Source of the DNA: Tetracentron sinense
Taxonomy: Eukaryota > Streptophyta > Magnoliopsida > Trochodendrales > Trochodendraceae
Assembly: GCA_015143295.1 (NCBI GenBank)
Contig: CM026557.1
Span: forward strand, 32,125,965-32,189,964
Length of the DNA stretch: 64,000 nucleotides
Direction of reading: 5' to 3'
The notes beneath the pieces were generated by a model, which ran no database searches, was not told where the DNA came from, and saw only the letters and a program-made list of their open reading frames with translations. Positions 1 through 9,536 of this stretch are shown piece by piece (the stretch's first letter is position 1; every line of letters starts with the position of its first letter). Made by a program: the position numbers and the translations under genes.

Positions 1-3
1 TCA

Positions 4-2258
4 ATGACTACTCTAAGAGAGGGTGGATCTATCTCTCATCCTCCACCATTTGATGGAAATGACTATGCTTACTGGATGTCTACTGTTAATGGGTGGATTG
101 CACTCACAAATATTGTCGGTGAGATGATAATCACCAAAGACTGGTCCAGGGATGAGCTTGAGAACAGTGGTTGGAACACCAAAGGTCTCAATGCTATCTT
201 TACTGCAGTTACAGCTAGGGAATTCAGAAGAATTTCTTCTTGTGAAACTGTAAAGGAGGCTTGGGATATTCTTGAGATTACCCATGAGGGTACCACTACT
301 GTAAAGATCTCAAAGCTTCAAATGCTCACAACCAAATTTGAAAACCTAAAGATGGAAGACAATGACATGTTTGATGAATTCTATGTTAAACTGAGTGACA
401 TTGTTAATTCTATTTTAATTTGGTGAAAATTTGAGTGAGTCTAAAATTGTGAGAAAAATCCTTAGATCTATATATGAGAGATTCCAATCTAAGGTCACTA
501 CCATAGAAGAGAGTAAGAATGTTGACTCTCCCAAGATTGAGGAATTGGTGGGGTCCCTCCAAACCTTTGAACTCAATCTGAGGCCATCCACGAAAAATAA
601 ATCTCTAGCCTTGAAATCTATCAAGGAAACTTTGGATGAAGATGACAGTGACTCTGAGATGGGAGAGAAGGAATTAGCTCAATTTTTAAAGAAATTTTAG
701 AAAATTTAGAAAATAAATAGGAGATTTAATCCTAGACAAGGAGGAAAATCTGGAGAAAAGCCAAAGTTAAAACCTTGGAAAAATAAGATGACTTTTAAAG
801 GTGAAGACAAAAAATCTCGTGGCATCCAATGCTATGAATGCAAAGGATATGGTCACATCTCACTTGAATGCCCTAATAATTAGGAAAAAAGGGTAAAGTG
901 ATGAATGCCGCATGGGATGATAGTGAGGTTGAAAGTGAACACTCTGATCGCTCTTCTTCAAGTGAAAAATCTGCCAATCACATGGCCTTCACTGTTTCCC
1001 TATTTGAGATTATTGAGTCTCTTCCTTTGGTTAATGAGAAGGAGAAAAGTAACGATGACCATGAGACTGAGACCAGTGAGGATGTTGAAAAGAGTCAAAG
1101 TGACTCTGAATTAGATGAGAATATGGATTCAGCTTCTCAAAAGTTGTATTCCGAAAGCCTAAAGTTGAAGAAAGCAAAAATTTCTTTGAATAAAAAACTG
1201 AAATTAATTCAACTTGAAAGAGATGATTGTAAACTAGAAGCAGAAGGGAAGAGTGCTCTAGTCTCTCAGCTTGAAAGAGAAAAGGTTGAATTTTTGGACA
1301 AAATAGAGTGTCTTGAAGAAGAAAATGTTGCATTGATCGAGTGGGTCTGGAAATGGAACTGAAGAGTCCAAGACTCTTATTTCAAAATTAGAGACTGAGA
1401 GAGATAACCTTATTGAGAAGGTTAGATTTTTCGAAACTGAATTTTTGAATATTCTTAAAGTGAAGGATGGGTTAGCTAAGAAAGTAACCGAATTTGAGAG
1501 AGAAGCTAGACTGGTTAGCAATTCTCAAATTCTGGATGAATTGGCTAGAATGCAAAGTTCAGCAGTTAACATGACCGACATAGGGCATTCTAATAGGCCA
1601 CCGATTCACATGAATGTTGGTATCATGGCATCTGCTACTTTTTGAGCCAATTCCTGCCAATCAAAAGCCCATGTTCAATCAAATGAGAATTCAGTTCATT
1701 CACAATATACACTTTGTTGCTGCTGTTTGTAGTAAAGATTCTACTTCTGATGAAGCAAAGAGGACTCATGTTCATACAGGTAGCTTCCCTCCTCCTCCTA
1801 GATTCATCCCCACTTGCTTTCAGTGTGGAGTGAAAGATCACACAAGACCTCGCTATCCTACTTTCAGGAGAAATTCTCGAAATGGTTCATGGAATCAACA
1901 TTCAAATCAAGGGAATCTCCAAAGGCAAATTCAAGCCTTAGCTAAAAAGTCTAGAAGTTTGAGTGAAGTAGTGATGAAAATTCTTCAACTTTCTAGTACT
2001 AGACATGGTATGGACACTTCCTATGCTTCTCATGAGGAAGGTAATAGGATAAACCAAAAGGCTAAGGCTCCCCAAAGGAGAATGAAGAATGGGAATAAGA
2101 AGAAGAAGGTCACCTTCACATCTTCTCATACAATGGATAAAGACCAAAGGGTCAACAAAAAACTCAAATCCATCTATGTGAGAAAGGATGACCTTAGATG
2201 CCTTACCTCTCGCACCTATTTGAAATTCCAAAATCTCATCTTGTGTGAGGGTGAGTGA
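4..2258 (+). pseudogene. Decayed copia gag (UBN2 type) with two zinc knuckles
   Basis: Gag would form the cytoplasmic virus-like particle and bind the element RNA. The N-terminal block (4-426) has the UBN2-family layout: FDGNDYAYW near the start, then EFRRISSC and KEAWDILEITHEGT. The reading then continues in other frames at 431-700, 716-882, 898-1362, 1362-1645 and 1614-2258, so there are at least four frameshifts plus stops. A CCHC knuckle CYECKGYGHISLEC lies at 830-871. An acidic, serine-rich stretch follows, then a Lys/Glu-rich coiled-coil-like region at about 1100-1560. A second knuckle near 1818-1865 has its last Cys replaced (CFQCGVKDHTRPRYP). This two-knuckle arrangement is usual in SIRE-type gag. 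The frame ends where pol would be expected, but no pol follows. Confidence 0.8.
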
Positions 2259-3229
2259 TTGTGTGCTTCTTGATAGCCTAGGTTGTTCTTCATACCTATT
2301 ATTTCCTAGTGTTATATATGTGATGTATAGTAGTTGACTTGCATTTGCTCTTTGATTTTTTTTATTGATTAAAAGAAAAAAATACCAAAAAGATTTTGTG
2401 TTTCTTTTAGATAGGTTGTTTTTCCTTCATATATTGAAAAATCAAAAAACATTGAAAATTCAAAAATTCAAAAAGATGTTGCTTGGGCTTACTCTCCTAT
2501 CATATTGTGCATGTTTCAATTTTCTTGCATTCATAATTCTTATTTCATATCAAGGTAAAAATATTGAATATGATTGAGTTCATGAGGATATTATACCTTT
2601 CAAAGTCTTTTGGAAAATTAAAAAATAGACAGAGCTTCTAAAATCACAGCTAGAGTTTGGTTAAACAATGTTGCTAAAGTGTCATGCACATGAACTTTGA
2701 CTTACTCTAGAAGATGGTCTAAATTCCTAAGTAAAGGTAATGCTATTATTTATGACAATATTCATGGTTGACTAAATCTGGATTGACCGATATGTTAATA
2801 TCTCATTTGCTTGTGCAGCTGCTTTAAAAATGAAACAATAGAAAGGGCTACCTCTGAGATAGTGTGAAAGTCACTATTGGATGCAAATAGTATGAAATGA
2901 CTACCTATATATGTGGACAGTAGTTATCTATTTGGGTTGCTAGTGTGAAAGCCCTTGCTACCAATAGCTAGGGCTACCTACCCAATCAGTGTGAAAGCCG
3001 CCATTGCAAGAAATATTTGAAAAGGCCAAGAAAAGAATTCCAAAATATGTCTCTATTTGTCATGAAAATAAGAGAAAAGGCAAATTGCATAAAAGATGAA
3101 TAATGGTGAAAATCAGCACATATTCTACAAATGTTAAATTCAGGATTTAACAGGTTTGACTTCCAAAAGAGTCAAGTCAGAAACCTCACTACACACACTA
3201 GGCTTCAAAATGAAACTCCTCGCTAAATA
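2259..3229. other. Non-coding interior of element A in the place of pol
   Basis: About 970 bp of AT-rich sequence without a supported gene. It holds a run of AAAATTCAAAAA-type repeats near 2440-2475 and three copies of AGTGTGAAAG at 2861, 2942 and 2988 within a loosely repeated stretch. No pol motif (DSGCSRHM, ERKNR, YVDD) is visible on either strand. It ends at the target duplication aaata of element B. Confidence 0.6.
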
Positions 3230-3440
3230 TGTAGAACCCCAAAATTTTTTGTACCAAATGAACAGTGTTTTCATAGCCGATTGACCATTCACATAGTCCA
3301 ATAAATAATTTATGAGGAATTGGATGTCGGTAACTCATGGGCAGCATGGAGAAGGGAGTGTAAGATCCTAAGAACGTTGAAGGAAATGTTGGAAATACCC
3401 CAAGGGGTCTGCAGGTGAAAAAAGAGGAAAAACTAGGTTT

Positions 3441-3710
3441 GACGATCGATCGCCACATGGCGATGATCGATCGCCACATGGCGACGATCGATCGTTACAA
3501 GCCTAGAAACTTAGGCAATCTATTGGAACTTGGACAATTGATCGTCCAAAACTCGACGATTGATCACCATGAACCTAGAAATTAGATGGCTTTCGGGAAG
3601 ATGGACGATCGATTGCCAAACACCGACGATCGATCTTCTGGAGATAGAAATCTGGGCAAGTCTGCGGGAACGTGGACGATCGATCGTCCCAAGACCGAAG
3701 ATCGATCGTC
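3441..3710. promoter_or_regulatory. Cluster of GACGATCGATCGTC palindromes in B 5' LTR
   Basis: About nine exact or decayed copies of the 14-bp palindrome GACGATCGATCGTC occur in 270 bp, with an intact copy at 3675-3688. The last copy lies about 58 bp upstream of the TATA box. The 3' LTR has the same cluster at 31881-32107 with partly different decay. Position and repetition suggest an upstream binding array; the binding factor is unknown. Confidence 0.6.
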
Positions 3711-3767
3711 ATCACGGAAATCTATTTTTAAAAACACGTGAAAATAAGGGTTTCAACCCTTGGGGCT

Positions 3768-3776
3768 TATAAATAG
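3768..3776 (+). promoter_or_regulatory. TATA box of B 5' LTR
   Basis: TATAAATAG follows the palindrome cluster and precedes a purine-rich leader. The same sequence stands at 32165-32173 in the 3' LTR and at 61323-61331 in S8. Confidence 0.7.
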
Positions 3777-4654
3777 AAGCCATTTAGGGGTTTTTGGGAA
3801 CCCTAAACCTAGAGGAGAGAAAAAGGAGAGGAAGGAAGAGAGTAAAAGGAGAGAAAGGAGAGGAGAGATTGGGAAATCAAAAGAGGGGTTTTGGGGCTTG
3901 AAGATCAAGGGAGCTCAAAGAAGATCTTCCTCAAGGATTGCTCCTCCATCAAGTTGGGATCTCAAACAAAAAGGTTTTCTTTCCTTTTTCAAGGTCGGTA
4001 CGCTATACTACCCTTCTAGTTCATCTTTTCTTCTTTTTCTTCATTTTATGGATTTTTCCTAAATTCTAAGCATGATAATGAGATGGGATGAATGGTTGTG
4101 TATGGGTGATGGATGCCGTGTGTATGTTTTGTGATGAATGAAATGGGAAGGTATTTCACCAATAATGAACACACATGTATGCTATGAGCGTTGATCCATC
4201 TAGAAAAGTAAGATGTAGGCTTTAACCATAATGTAAACACCAAATGTTTGATGAAATGTCAAGGTGAAGAGAATGATAATTGTCTCTAGAAAAGCATGCA
4301 TGAATTTAAGGCATATGAAACTTCTAGGATTTATGATAGTGTGATTATTCACTTTCTATAACAGCATGAATATCCTTATGTGTTGAAACGAATGCTATTC
4401 CATGTATTATTGAACACCATATGTCATATTTAATTCCAAGTGATAGCATGTACACGAAACCACAAGCACAACATGCATGACATGGTTTACTGAGTTTTTC
4501 AAGACAAGGGTTTTATTCTCGATTCACGAACACTATGACAAGGCCAAACGTAAGGGTTGGTACGAGAGGTAAGGTATATTTTAAGATATATTTTGCCTCA
4601 CTTTTGACAAGAACAAGAACACGACATGAACAAGAACATGTCAAGCAAGATGTT

Positions 4655-4860
4655 AGTGCGCCTCCAAGCATGCATGTTTACTTTGTTGTATTTCGCAAAA
4701 GAGGAGGGTTTCCTCTCTCCTCCCTTCAAGTTGCTTTGTTGCATATTTCTCAAAAGTGGGGGTTACACTTCCCTCTCTTCAAGTTGCTATATTCCATGTT
4801 TCTCAAAAGAGGGGGTGTACACCACCCTCCCTTCAAGTTGTTCAAGGCCACTAAAATCCC
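4655..4860 (+). repeat. Tandem hairpin-forming repeats in B 5' LTR
   Basis: Three imperfect units of about 65 bp each end in CCCTTCAAGTTG and contain a foldable centre, such as GGAGGGTTTCC..CTCC and GGTGTACACC. The same array lies at about 33055-33245 in the 3' LTR. It sits downstream of the TATA box, so it would be transcribed. Confidence 0.55.
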
Positions 4861-5178
4861 AAGTGCATGAGCATGTTTAAATTCCAAGTAAGCAAGCAAG
4901 CATGAGCATTTTCATTTCATGACATGACATGCATGACATGACAAGACAAGCAAGACATGGCACGACAAGACAAGCAAGACTGTACATGACAAGACAAGTT
5001 TTCAACACGAAAAGTATTTCAAGTCAAGTCAAGCACACGATGATTTCAATGATTTCCTGGCTTTGATATGATGCAAGCATGATATACAACTGCTTACTTT
5101 CTTGTCAAATATATGAACTGCTTCCTGCTTTATTTTGTTATTATTATGCTCTGACTGTTGGATAATATTTGGAACCCG

Positions 5179-5197
5179 CTGAGTATTCCACGCTTAG
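5179..5197 (+). other. Conserved LTR hairpin (CTGAGTAT stem)
   Basis: An 8-bp stem around a 3-base loop TCC; this copy has one mismatch. The same structure occurs at the same place in all the other gypsy LTRs of the window: 12891-12909, 29220-29238, 33572-33590, 39032-39050, 45779-45794, 53242-53257, 56335-56353 and 62818-62836. In element E the sequence differs but the stem is kept. Confidence 0.55.
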
Positions 5198-5208
5198 CCA
5201 TACGTCTC

Positions 5209-5331
5209 ATGTCGGTAGGTATTGAGGGAGTTGCGGCTCCGTATGACATTTGTGCTTCTAATCCTTGGGTGGAAGAGGAGTACTTCGAGAAGGTCCCTGC
5301 TGAGGAGCCTCATGTAGAGGGCTATTATTAG
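5209..5331 (+). CDS. Conserved LTR micro-ORF (40 aa), B 5' LTR
   Basis: ATGTCGGTAGGT opens a 40-residue frame that ends in GYY and a stop. The core is DICASNPWVEEEY, followed by acidic residues and EPHVEGYY. The B 3' LTR copy (33602-33724) has the same length, start and stop. Homologous frames occupy the same position in every other gypsy LTR here. Differences between families are concentrated at third codon positions (for example ATT/ATC, GAG/GAA and CCG/CCT in the core), which suggests selection on the peptide. No family is recognised. The frame lies about 280 bp before the LTR end and 11 bp after a conserved hairpin. Translation is not shown; it may be a regulatory uORF or the second exon of a spliced leader. 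Confidence 0.45.
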   Translation: MSVGIEGVAAPYDICASNPWVEEEYFEKVPAEEPHVEGYY

Positions 5332-5613
5332 GTGGTAGATTCTAAGTGAGTGTGGGTGAGCAGGAGATATTTTATACCCATGTATTTTGGCGGGCATGTC
5401 CGAACCTTCTTTTTGTTAATTTTACTTTTGTACAAAACCTAGATCATGTTTATACATAGAGGTTTTGGTTAGACTTCCGTTGTGCCATGCTATTTTATCC
5501 TCTATTGTATATGCTTCGTGTGTTTGCAGGATGGTCTGTCAAGCATGTCATGTAGGTCATGATAAGTCATCCAAGATTCACTCTAACTCCTACGGTGGTT
5601 TCTGGGTCACGAC

Positions 5614-7021
5614 TGTTGGCCAGGAAATGACCCTAAAGGGGGGGGGGGGAATAGGGTCTATGGCAGATTAAAAAATTTGAACTATAAGTTCAAAAAGTGG
5701 AATAAAATATGCAGCAATTTAAGACAATAGAATATTAAAAGAAGGAGAGAAGAGATAAGGAAAGTGCAAACTCAAGATTTGTTTACGAGGTTCAGCAAAC
5801 CAGCCTACTCCCCGCCTCAGCTTCTAGCTAGAGGATTCACCACGATTCCTTAATTGCACTGGCTCCTTCACAGGTGGTGTCCAAACCCTTACAATCTCTC
5901 TTACAGGTCGAGATAATACCTCACAAGCTCTCCTTTAGGCCGAGCTGAAACCTCTCATGAGTACAACCCTCTCTTGATATAACTGAAGCAACAGCTTCAG
6001 TGCAATAATCCTGGATTCTTGACTAATCTCAATAAATAAATTTTGGATTGAAGATCCAAATTGAAAGCTCTTTAAAATGAGTTGGATAAGAGTGAAATAC
6101 AAAATCTAATAAATTTTCTCAAAGGAAATGAGAATTGAATGAGCTCAAGAGAGATTTTTGGGGATTTTCTAAGTGTGAGAGTGAGTGAGAATCAATAGTA
6201 GGGAATGAGGGATCAATAGAAGTTATTGCTGTGATCAAGAGTTATTATTTGTTCATAAATGAACTCCTTTTATAGCATTTTATCTAATAGTGCCGTTGGG
6301 GAAGCATTAAATGCTTTTAGGTCCGTTGCAAACTAGCCGTTACAAAATTTTTTCTGTTTCAGACATGATTTCGTCGACGAAGTGGAGTTCCCACTTGAGT
6401 TCGTCGCCGAATTCAAAAGACAGAATTGGATTCTAAAAAATCCTGTAATGACTTCGTCGCCGAATTCAATCTACCCAGAGAATTCGTCGACGAATTCAGA
6501 GTAAAAATCCTAAATTCTGTCTTGGATCAGACCAAAGGGATGTGATTGATTTTTTAGGTCAATTAGCTATGCTCTTATCATGAAATATTGATTAATTAGA
6601 GCTTTAGAATGATTTTCAAAAGGTATCCTAGGCTCCTATGGTCAATCTATGATTCTTGAGCTTATTCGCTTCACCTTTCTTTTGAGGACTTTTTACATAA
6701 GACCTATACACTCTCAAAATAAACAATATATTCAAAATGTTGAGAGATGATCTTGGCTTGAATTGGGTCTTGTGATTTAGCCTTTTATCTTCAATGGACC
6801 CGACTTGGACTATGGTCTTGTCGTGAATCTTCATCTTGTATACAATGTGTTGAACTTCTTCTTGGATAATTTCCATCATTTTTCATGGTTGCTATCAAAT
6901 GGTGTATTCTGAAATGTTCAAGCACTTAAATAAAATTATTAGTACCAAATATTTTCATTTCATTATTATGTTATTATCAAAATTATTAGGGGTACTCATG
7001 GTTGTAACCCTGAGGCTAACA
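5614..7021 (-). repeat. 3' LTR of element C (left on the + strand)
   Basis: 1408 bp, paired with 17309-18803. It has four TTCGTCGMCGAA sites (6370-6381, 6400-6411, 6453-6464, 6483-6494), whereas the partner LTR has six. A run of twelve G occurs at 5638-5649 near its 3' end in element orientation. The other LTR reads GGGAGGGTG there. Confidence 0.9.
6370..6494. promoter_or_regulatory. TTCGTCGCCGAA cluster in C 3' LTR
   Basis: Four near-palindromic 12-bp sites (TTCGTCGCCGAA or TTCGTCGACGAA; TTCGGCGACGAA in element orientation) stand upstream of the LTR TATA region. The same motif clusters again in front of ORF3 at 9675-9881. Confidence 0.6.
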
Positions 7022-7035
7022 ATCTCCCCCTTTTT
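7022..7035 (-). other. Polypurine tract of element C, with two more PPT-like tracts
   Basis: On the - strand CAAAAAGGGGGAGAT directly abuts the 3' LTR, as needed to prime plus-strand DNA. Two more AGGGGGAG tracts occur at 7071-7080 and 7113-7122, upstream in element orientation. Repeated PPT-like tracts also occur in element A. Confidence 0.75.
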
Positions 7036-7445
7036 GATGATGACATAACAATGTAATGAAATAGGGTTAAGCTCCCCCTCACAACATGTTTTTCATAAAA
7101 TCTTTGAGGAAAGCTCCCCCTAAACATATGCATTTGTAAACAAGTAATCACAGCTGTTATTTAGATGCATATTTATGGTGTGTTACATGATATATTATCC
7201 TGTTTTAAGTACCAAGAAAAGTTCCACAAAGATAAGTTTCACTTTTAATTTCTATTCACAACATTTTTGATCCAGATAAGAGAAGAATTTCATAAGCAAA
7301 AGTTATGTGTGTACTGCCAAAGATGCAAAAAAAATAAAATGAAAATGAAAATGTCACTATTAATCATAATACTTTCATTACATTTCATTTTCTCCCCCAA
7401 TGTCAACATCAAAAATTTGAGAAACAGTTACAGCCCTTCTGGTTA
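7036..7445. other. Spacer between ORF3 and polypurine tract of element C
   Basis: About 410 bp of AT-rich sequence without a supported gene apart from the extra GGGGGAG tracts at 7071-7122. The short + strand reading at 7267-7587 overlaps ORF3 in antisense and is not supported. Confidence 0.55.
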
Positions 7446-9536
7446 CTACTTTTTGATGAGATCTGCAACCTTTGTGAGGACATCTTCGGATTGCTCAGTT
7501 GGATCGGAGTCATCATGGGAGTCTGAGGAAGAGGAGGTGGTATCTGAGTCAGAAGGAAGGGAGATGATAGGGGAATCTGTAGCTTGACCCCTTTTGGAAG
7601 GGGTTACCTTCATTGGTCTCTTACTTTTGGAAGATGAAGGAGCTTGAGAGGGAGGCTGAGAAGGAGTGGCTCCACTAGCTAGACTAACCAGAAAATTATT
7701 CATTTTCTTCAACTCATCAGTGGCCTGCAGAGTAATGGAGGCAACTATGGAATCATGCTCTGCCATATCCAGAAGAAGCTTCCCTTGAGTTTTCAACTGA
7801 AGAGCTGAAGATTCTACAATTCCTTGGATTGTCTTTGTGACCTTCTCCATTTGGATACTTTCTTCGGATTGTTCTGCCCCCAATCTTTGAAGAAAGGAAG
7901 ACACAGAGTCAACTCTATCTTTGGTGACTGAGGCATCCATGTTCACTGTCCCTAAGATAGAGTAGATGGCATCTGCACACTCTTTAAGATCATTATGAAC
8001 CGTGGCTAGAGAGGAATGGACTGCTTTGGGGATTTTGCTCATCTCAGACTCAAGAGCTGCAAGACAGGAGAGAGTAGAGGAATGGGGATTCTGAAGATTT
8101 TCCCTTGATTTGATCTGAATGGCAGTAAGATTTTCCTGAATCTCAGTCATGAATGAGAGCAAGGATGCTCTCATCTCCTCTTGAAAAGCCTGCTGGCTCA
8201 ATTTCATTTCCAACTGAAATTGCTCCAAGCTAGAAGACATGGAGGCGATCTGTCCTGCCATGGTACTCAGCTGCTCATCTGAAGCTGCTGGCCTGCTGGG
8301 CACCTCATAGAACTGACCAGGGTCCTCAAAGTGAGGAGACACCTGTCTATGAGAGCTCTCTGGAATCTCTCCAGCATCCATGAAATCAGACCAGTCAGGC
8401 AACTCATCTCTAGGGAGCTACTCACCCTGAAGCACATCTGCAGGATCCTCTACTGGAACTGGCTACTGCTCAGCCTGGGGTTCCACCTCTGGCACTGATT
8501 CTTGCTGCTACTCAGCCTGATGCTCTACTGAGGGTGTAACAGAAGAGGTAGGGATAGATGGAGAAGGAGCAGGGATAGGTATAGAGGGAGTAGGAATAGG
8601 TGCTGGAGTACTAGAAGGAAGAGAGGAGGACTGAGAGGTAAAGGGTTTGGGAGTCTAAACCTTCTGGGTGTCATTCCAAGTATAGCCCATTCTTTGAATG
8701 GTTGCTTTGCTATAAATGGAGGAGTCATCAGGAGTGACAAAATCTGTTTGGGATGATAGGGGAACATTAAAATGTTTGAAGATTTTAGTCAGGGCCTGAC
8801 CAAAAGGGAGACACCCTGATTTTTTCTTAAATGCATCATCCATACAATGGACAATGATGTAAGAGAGATCAATGGGTGTGGTGGTTAGGATGCACCACAT
8901 AAGGAAGACATCAAAGTAGGTGAGATACTCCCTACCACTAGCCCTAGGAACTAGGTTATAGGTTATTATGTGGTGAATGAGTCTAGCTGTGAGGGTAAGG
9001 TCTTTAACTTTAGATTGAAAAGGAGTGGTGAAATCTTGGTTTATGCACATCATTTTCAGTGCTTCAACCACATCAAATCCTTCATGACTGGTCCACTGAC
9101 CATTCACAAAAGTTTAAAGGGTACACTGAGGAATTTTCAAAATTGAGTGCAATTGATTTAGGTGAAAAGAGATGTTTTTACCTAATACAAACGAAGTAAT
9201 GAGGGATTCAGATTGATTAAAGTGAAAGTGGGTGTAAAAGAGTTTGACTAACTCGGGACACATAAGATCGTTAGACTTAAGAAATTTATCCTATTTTAGG
9301 GCAAAGAAAAGGGTTTTTATGGGTTCCAACCCATAGGTATCAAAACTAACAAAATTGACAACTTTACTGTAAAGAGAGGAAGGAGATAAGAATTTATCTT
9401 TGAATAGCTTCTCGTACTTTTCTTCCTTGAACTTCACAGGAGCTGGGGCTGAGCTTGAAGTCGGTTCTTTTCCTTTATCAGTTCTTGATTTCTTCTTTGG
9501 TGGCTCTACTGATGCATTATTCATTCTTGGTGGCAT
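7446..9536 (-). pseudogene. Element C ORF3: putative plant transposon protein domain plus coiled coil
   Basis: The frame starts at ATG 9536 (MPPRMNNASVEPPKKKSR, a basic N-terminus) and runs with several stops to 7446. The central part (about 9300-8650) has motifs LTLTARLIHHIITYNL, REYLTYFDVFLMW and DLSYIIVHCMDD that resemble the Pfam family called putative plant transposon protein (Transposase_32), as I recall it. A Pro/Ser-rich linker and a heptad-rich, probably coiled-coil region follow (8400-7700), ending in an acidic Ser/Asp tail. It sits between pol and the 3' LTR, the place of the env-like ORF in SIRE elements. No signal peptide or clear membrane segment is seen, so an envelope role is not supported. 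Related ORFs occur in A (34729-35976) and D (60626 on). Confidence 0.75.

Larger units (their letters stand above)
1..3229 (+). mobile_element. Element A, left arm: SIRE-like copia retrotransposon (5' LTR outside window)
   Basis: This is the left part of a Ty1/copia-like element whose right arm resumes at 34014 and ends with its LTR at 37939. The arms are separated by the gypsy element B, whose target duplication aaata is seen at 3225-3229 and 34009-34013, so the two flanks were once contiguous. The arm contains a decayed gag followed by about 970 bp of non-coding sequence. No protease, integrase, reverse transcriptase or RNase H is recognisable in either arm. The 5' LTR and primer site must lie left of base 1. 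Confidence 0.75.
3230..5613 (+). repeat. 5' LTR of element B
   Basis: It starts TGTAGAACCCC at 3230 and matches the 3' LTR at 31669-34008 throughout. Its final base lies at 18809, because copia element C inserted one base before the LTR end (target duplication acgac at 5609-5613 and 18804-18808). In order it holds a palindrome cluster (3441-3710), a TATA box (3768-3776), a purine-rich leader, a splice-donor-like site (CAAG/GTCGGTAC at 3994), tandem hairpin repeats (about 4655-4860), a conserved hairpin (5179-5197) and a short reading frame (5209-5331). Confidence 0.9.

Noticed and set aside
3441..3710. Regularly spaced palindromes as a CRISPR-like array
   Set aside because: Sites vary, spacing is irregular, there are no unique spacers or cas genes, and the setting is a plant LTR.
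3760..4062. Frame of 100 codons in the LTR leader, rich in Lys/Glu/Arg
   Set aside because: It has no ATG after the TATA box, starts upstream of the TATA, and its composition reflects the purine-rich leader.
7446..9536. ORF3 as a DNA-transposon transposase
   Set aside because: Despite the family name, it lies inside a copia element between pol and the 3' LTR and recurs there in three elements; no terminal inverted repeats surround it.
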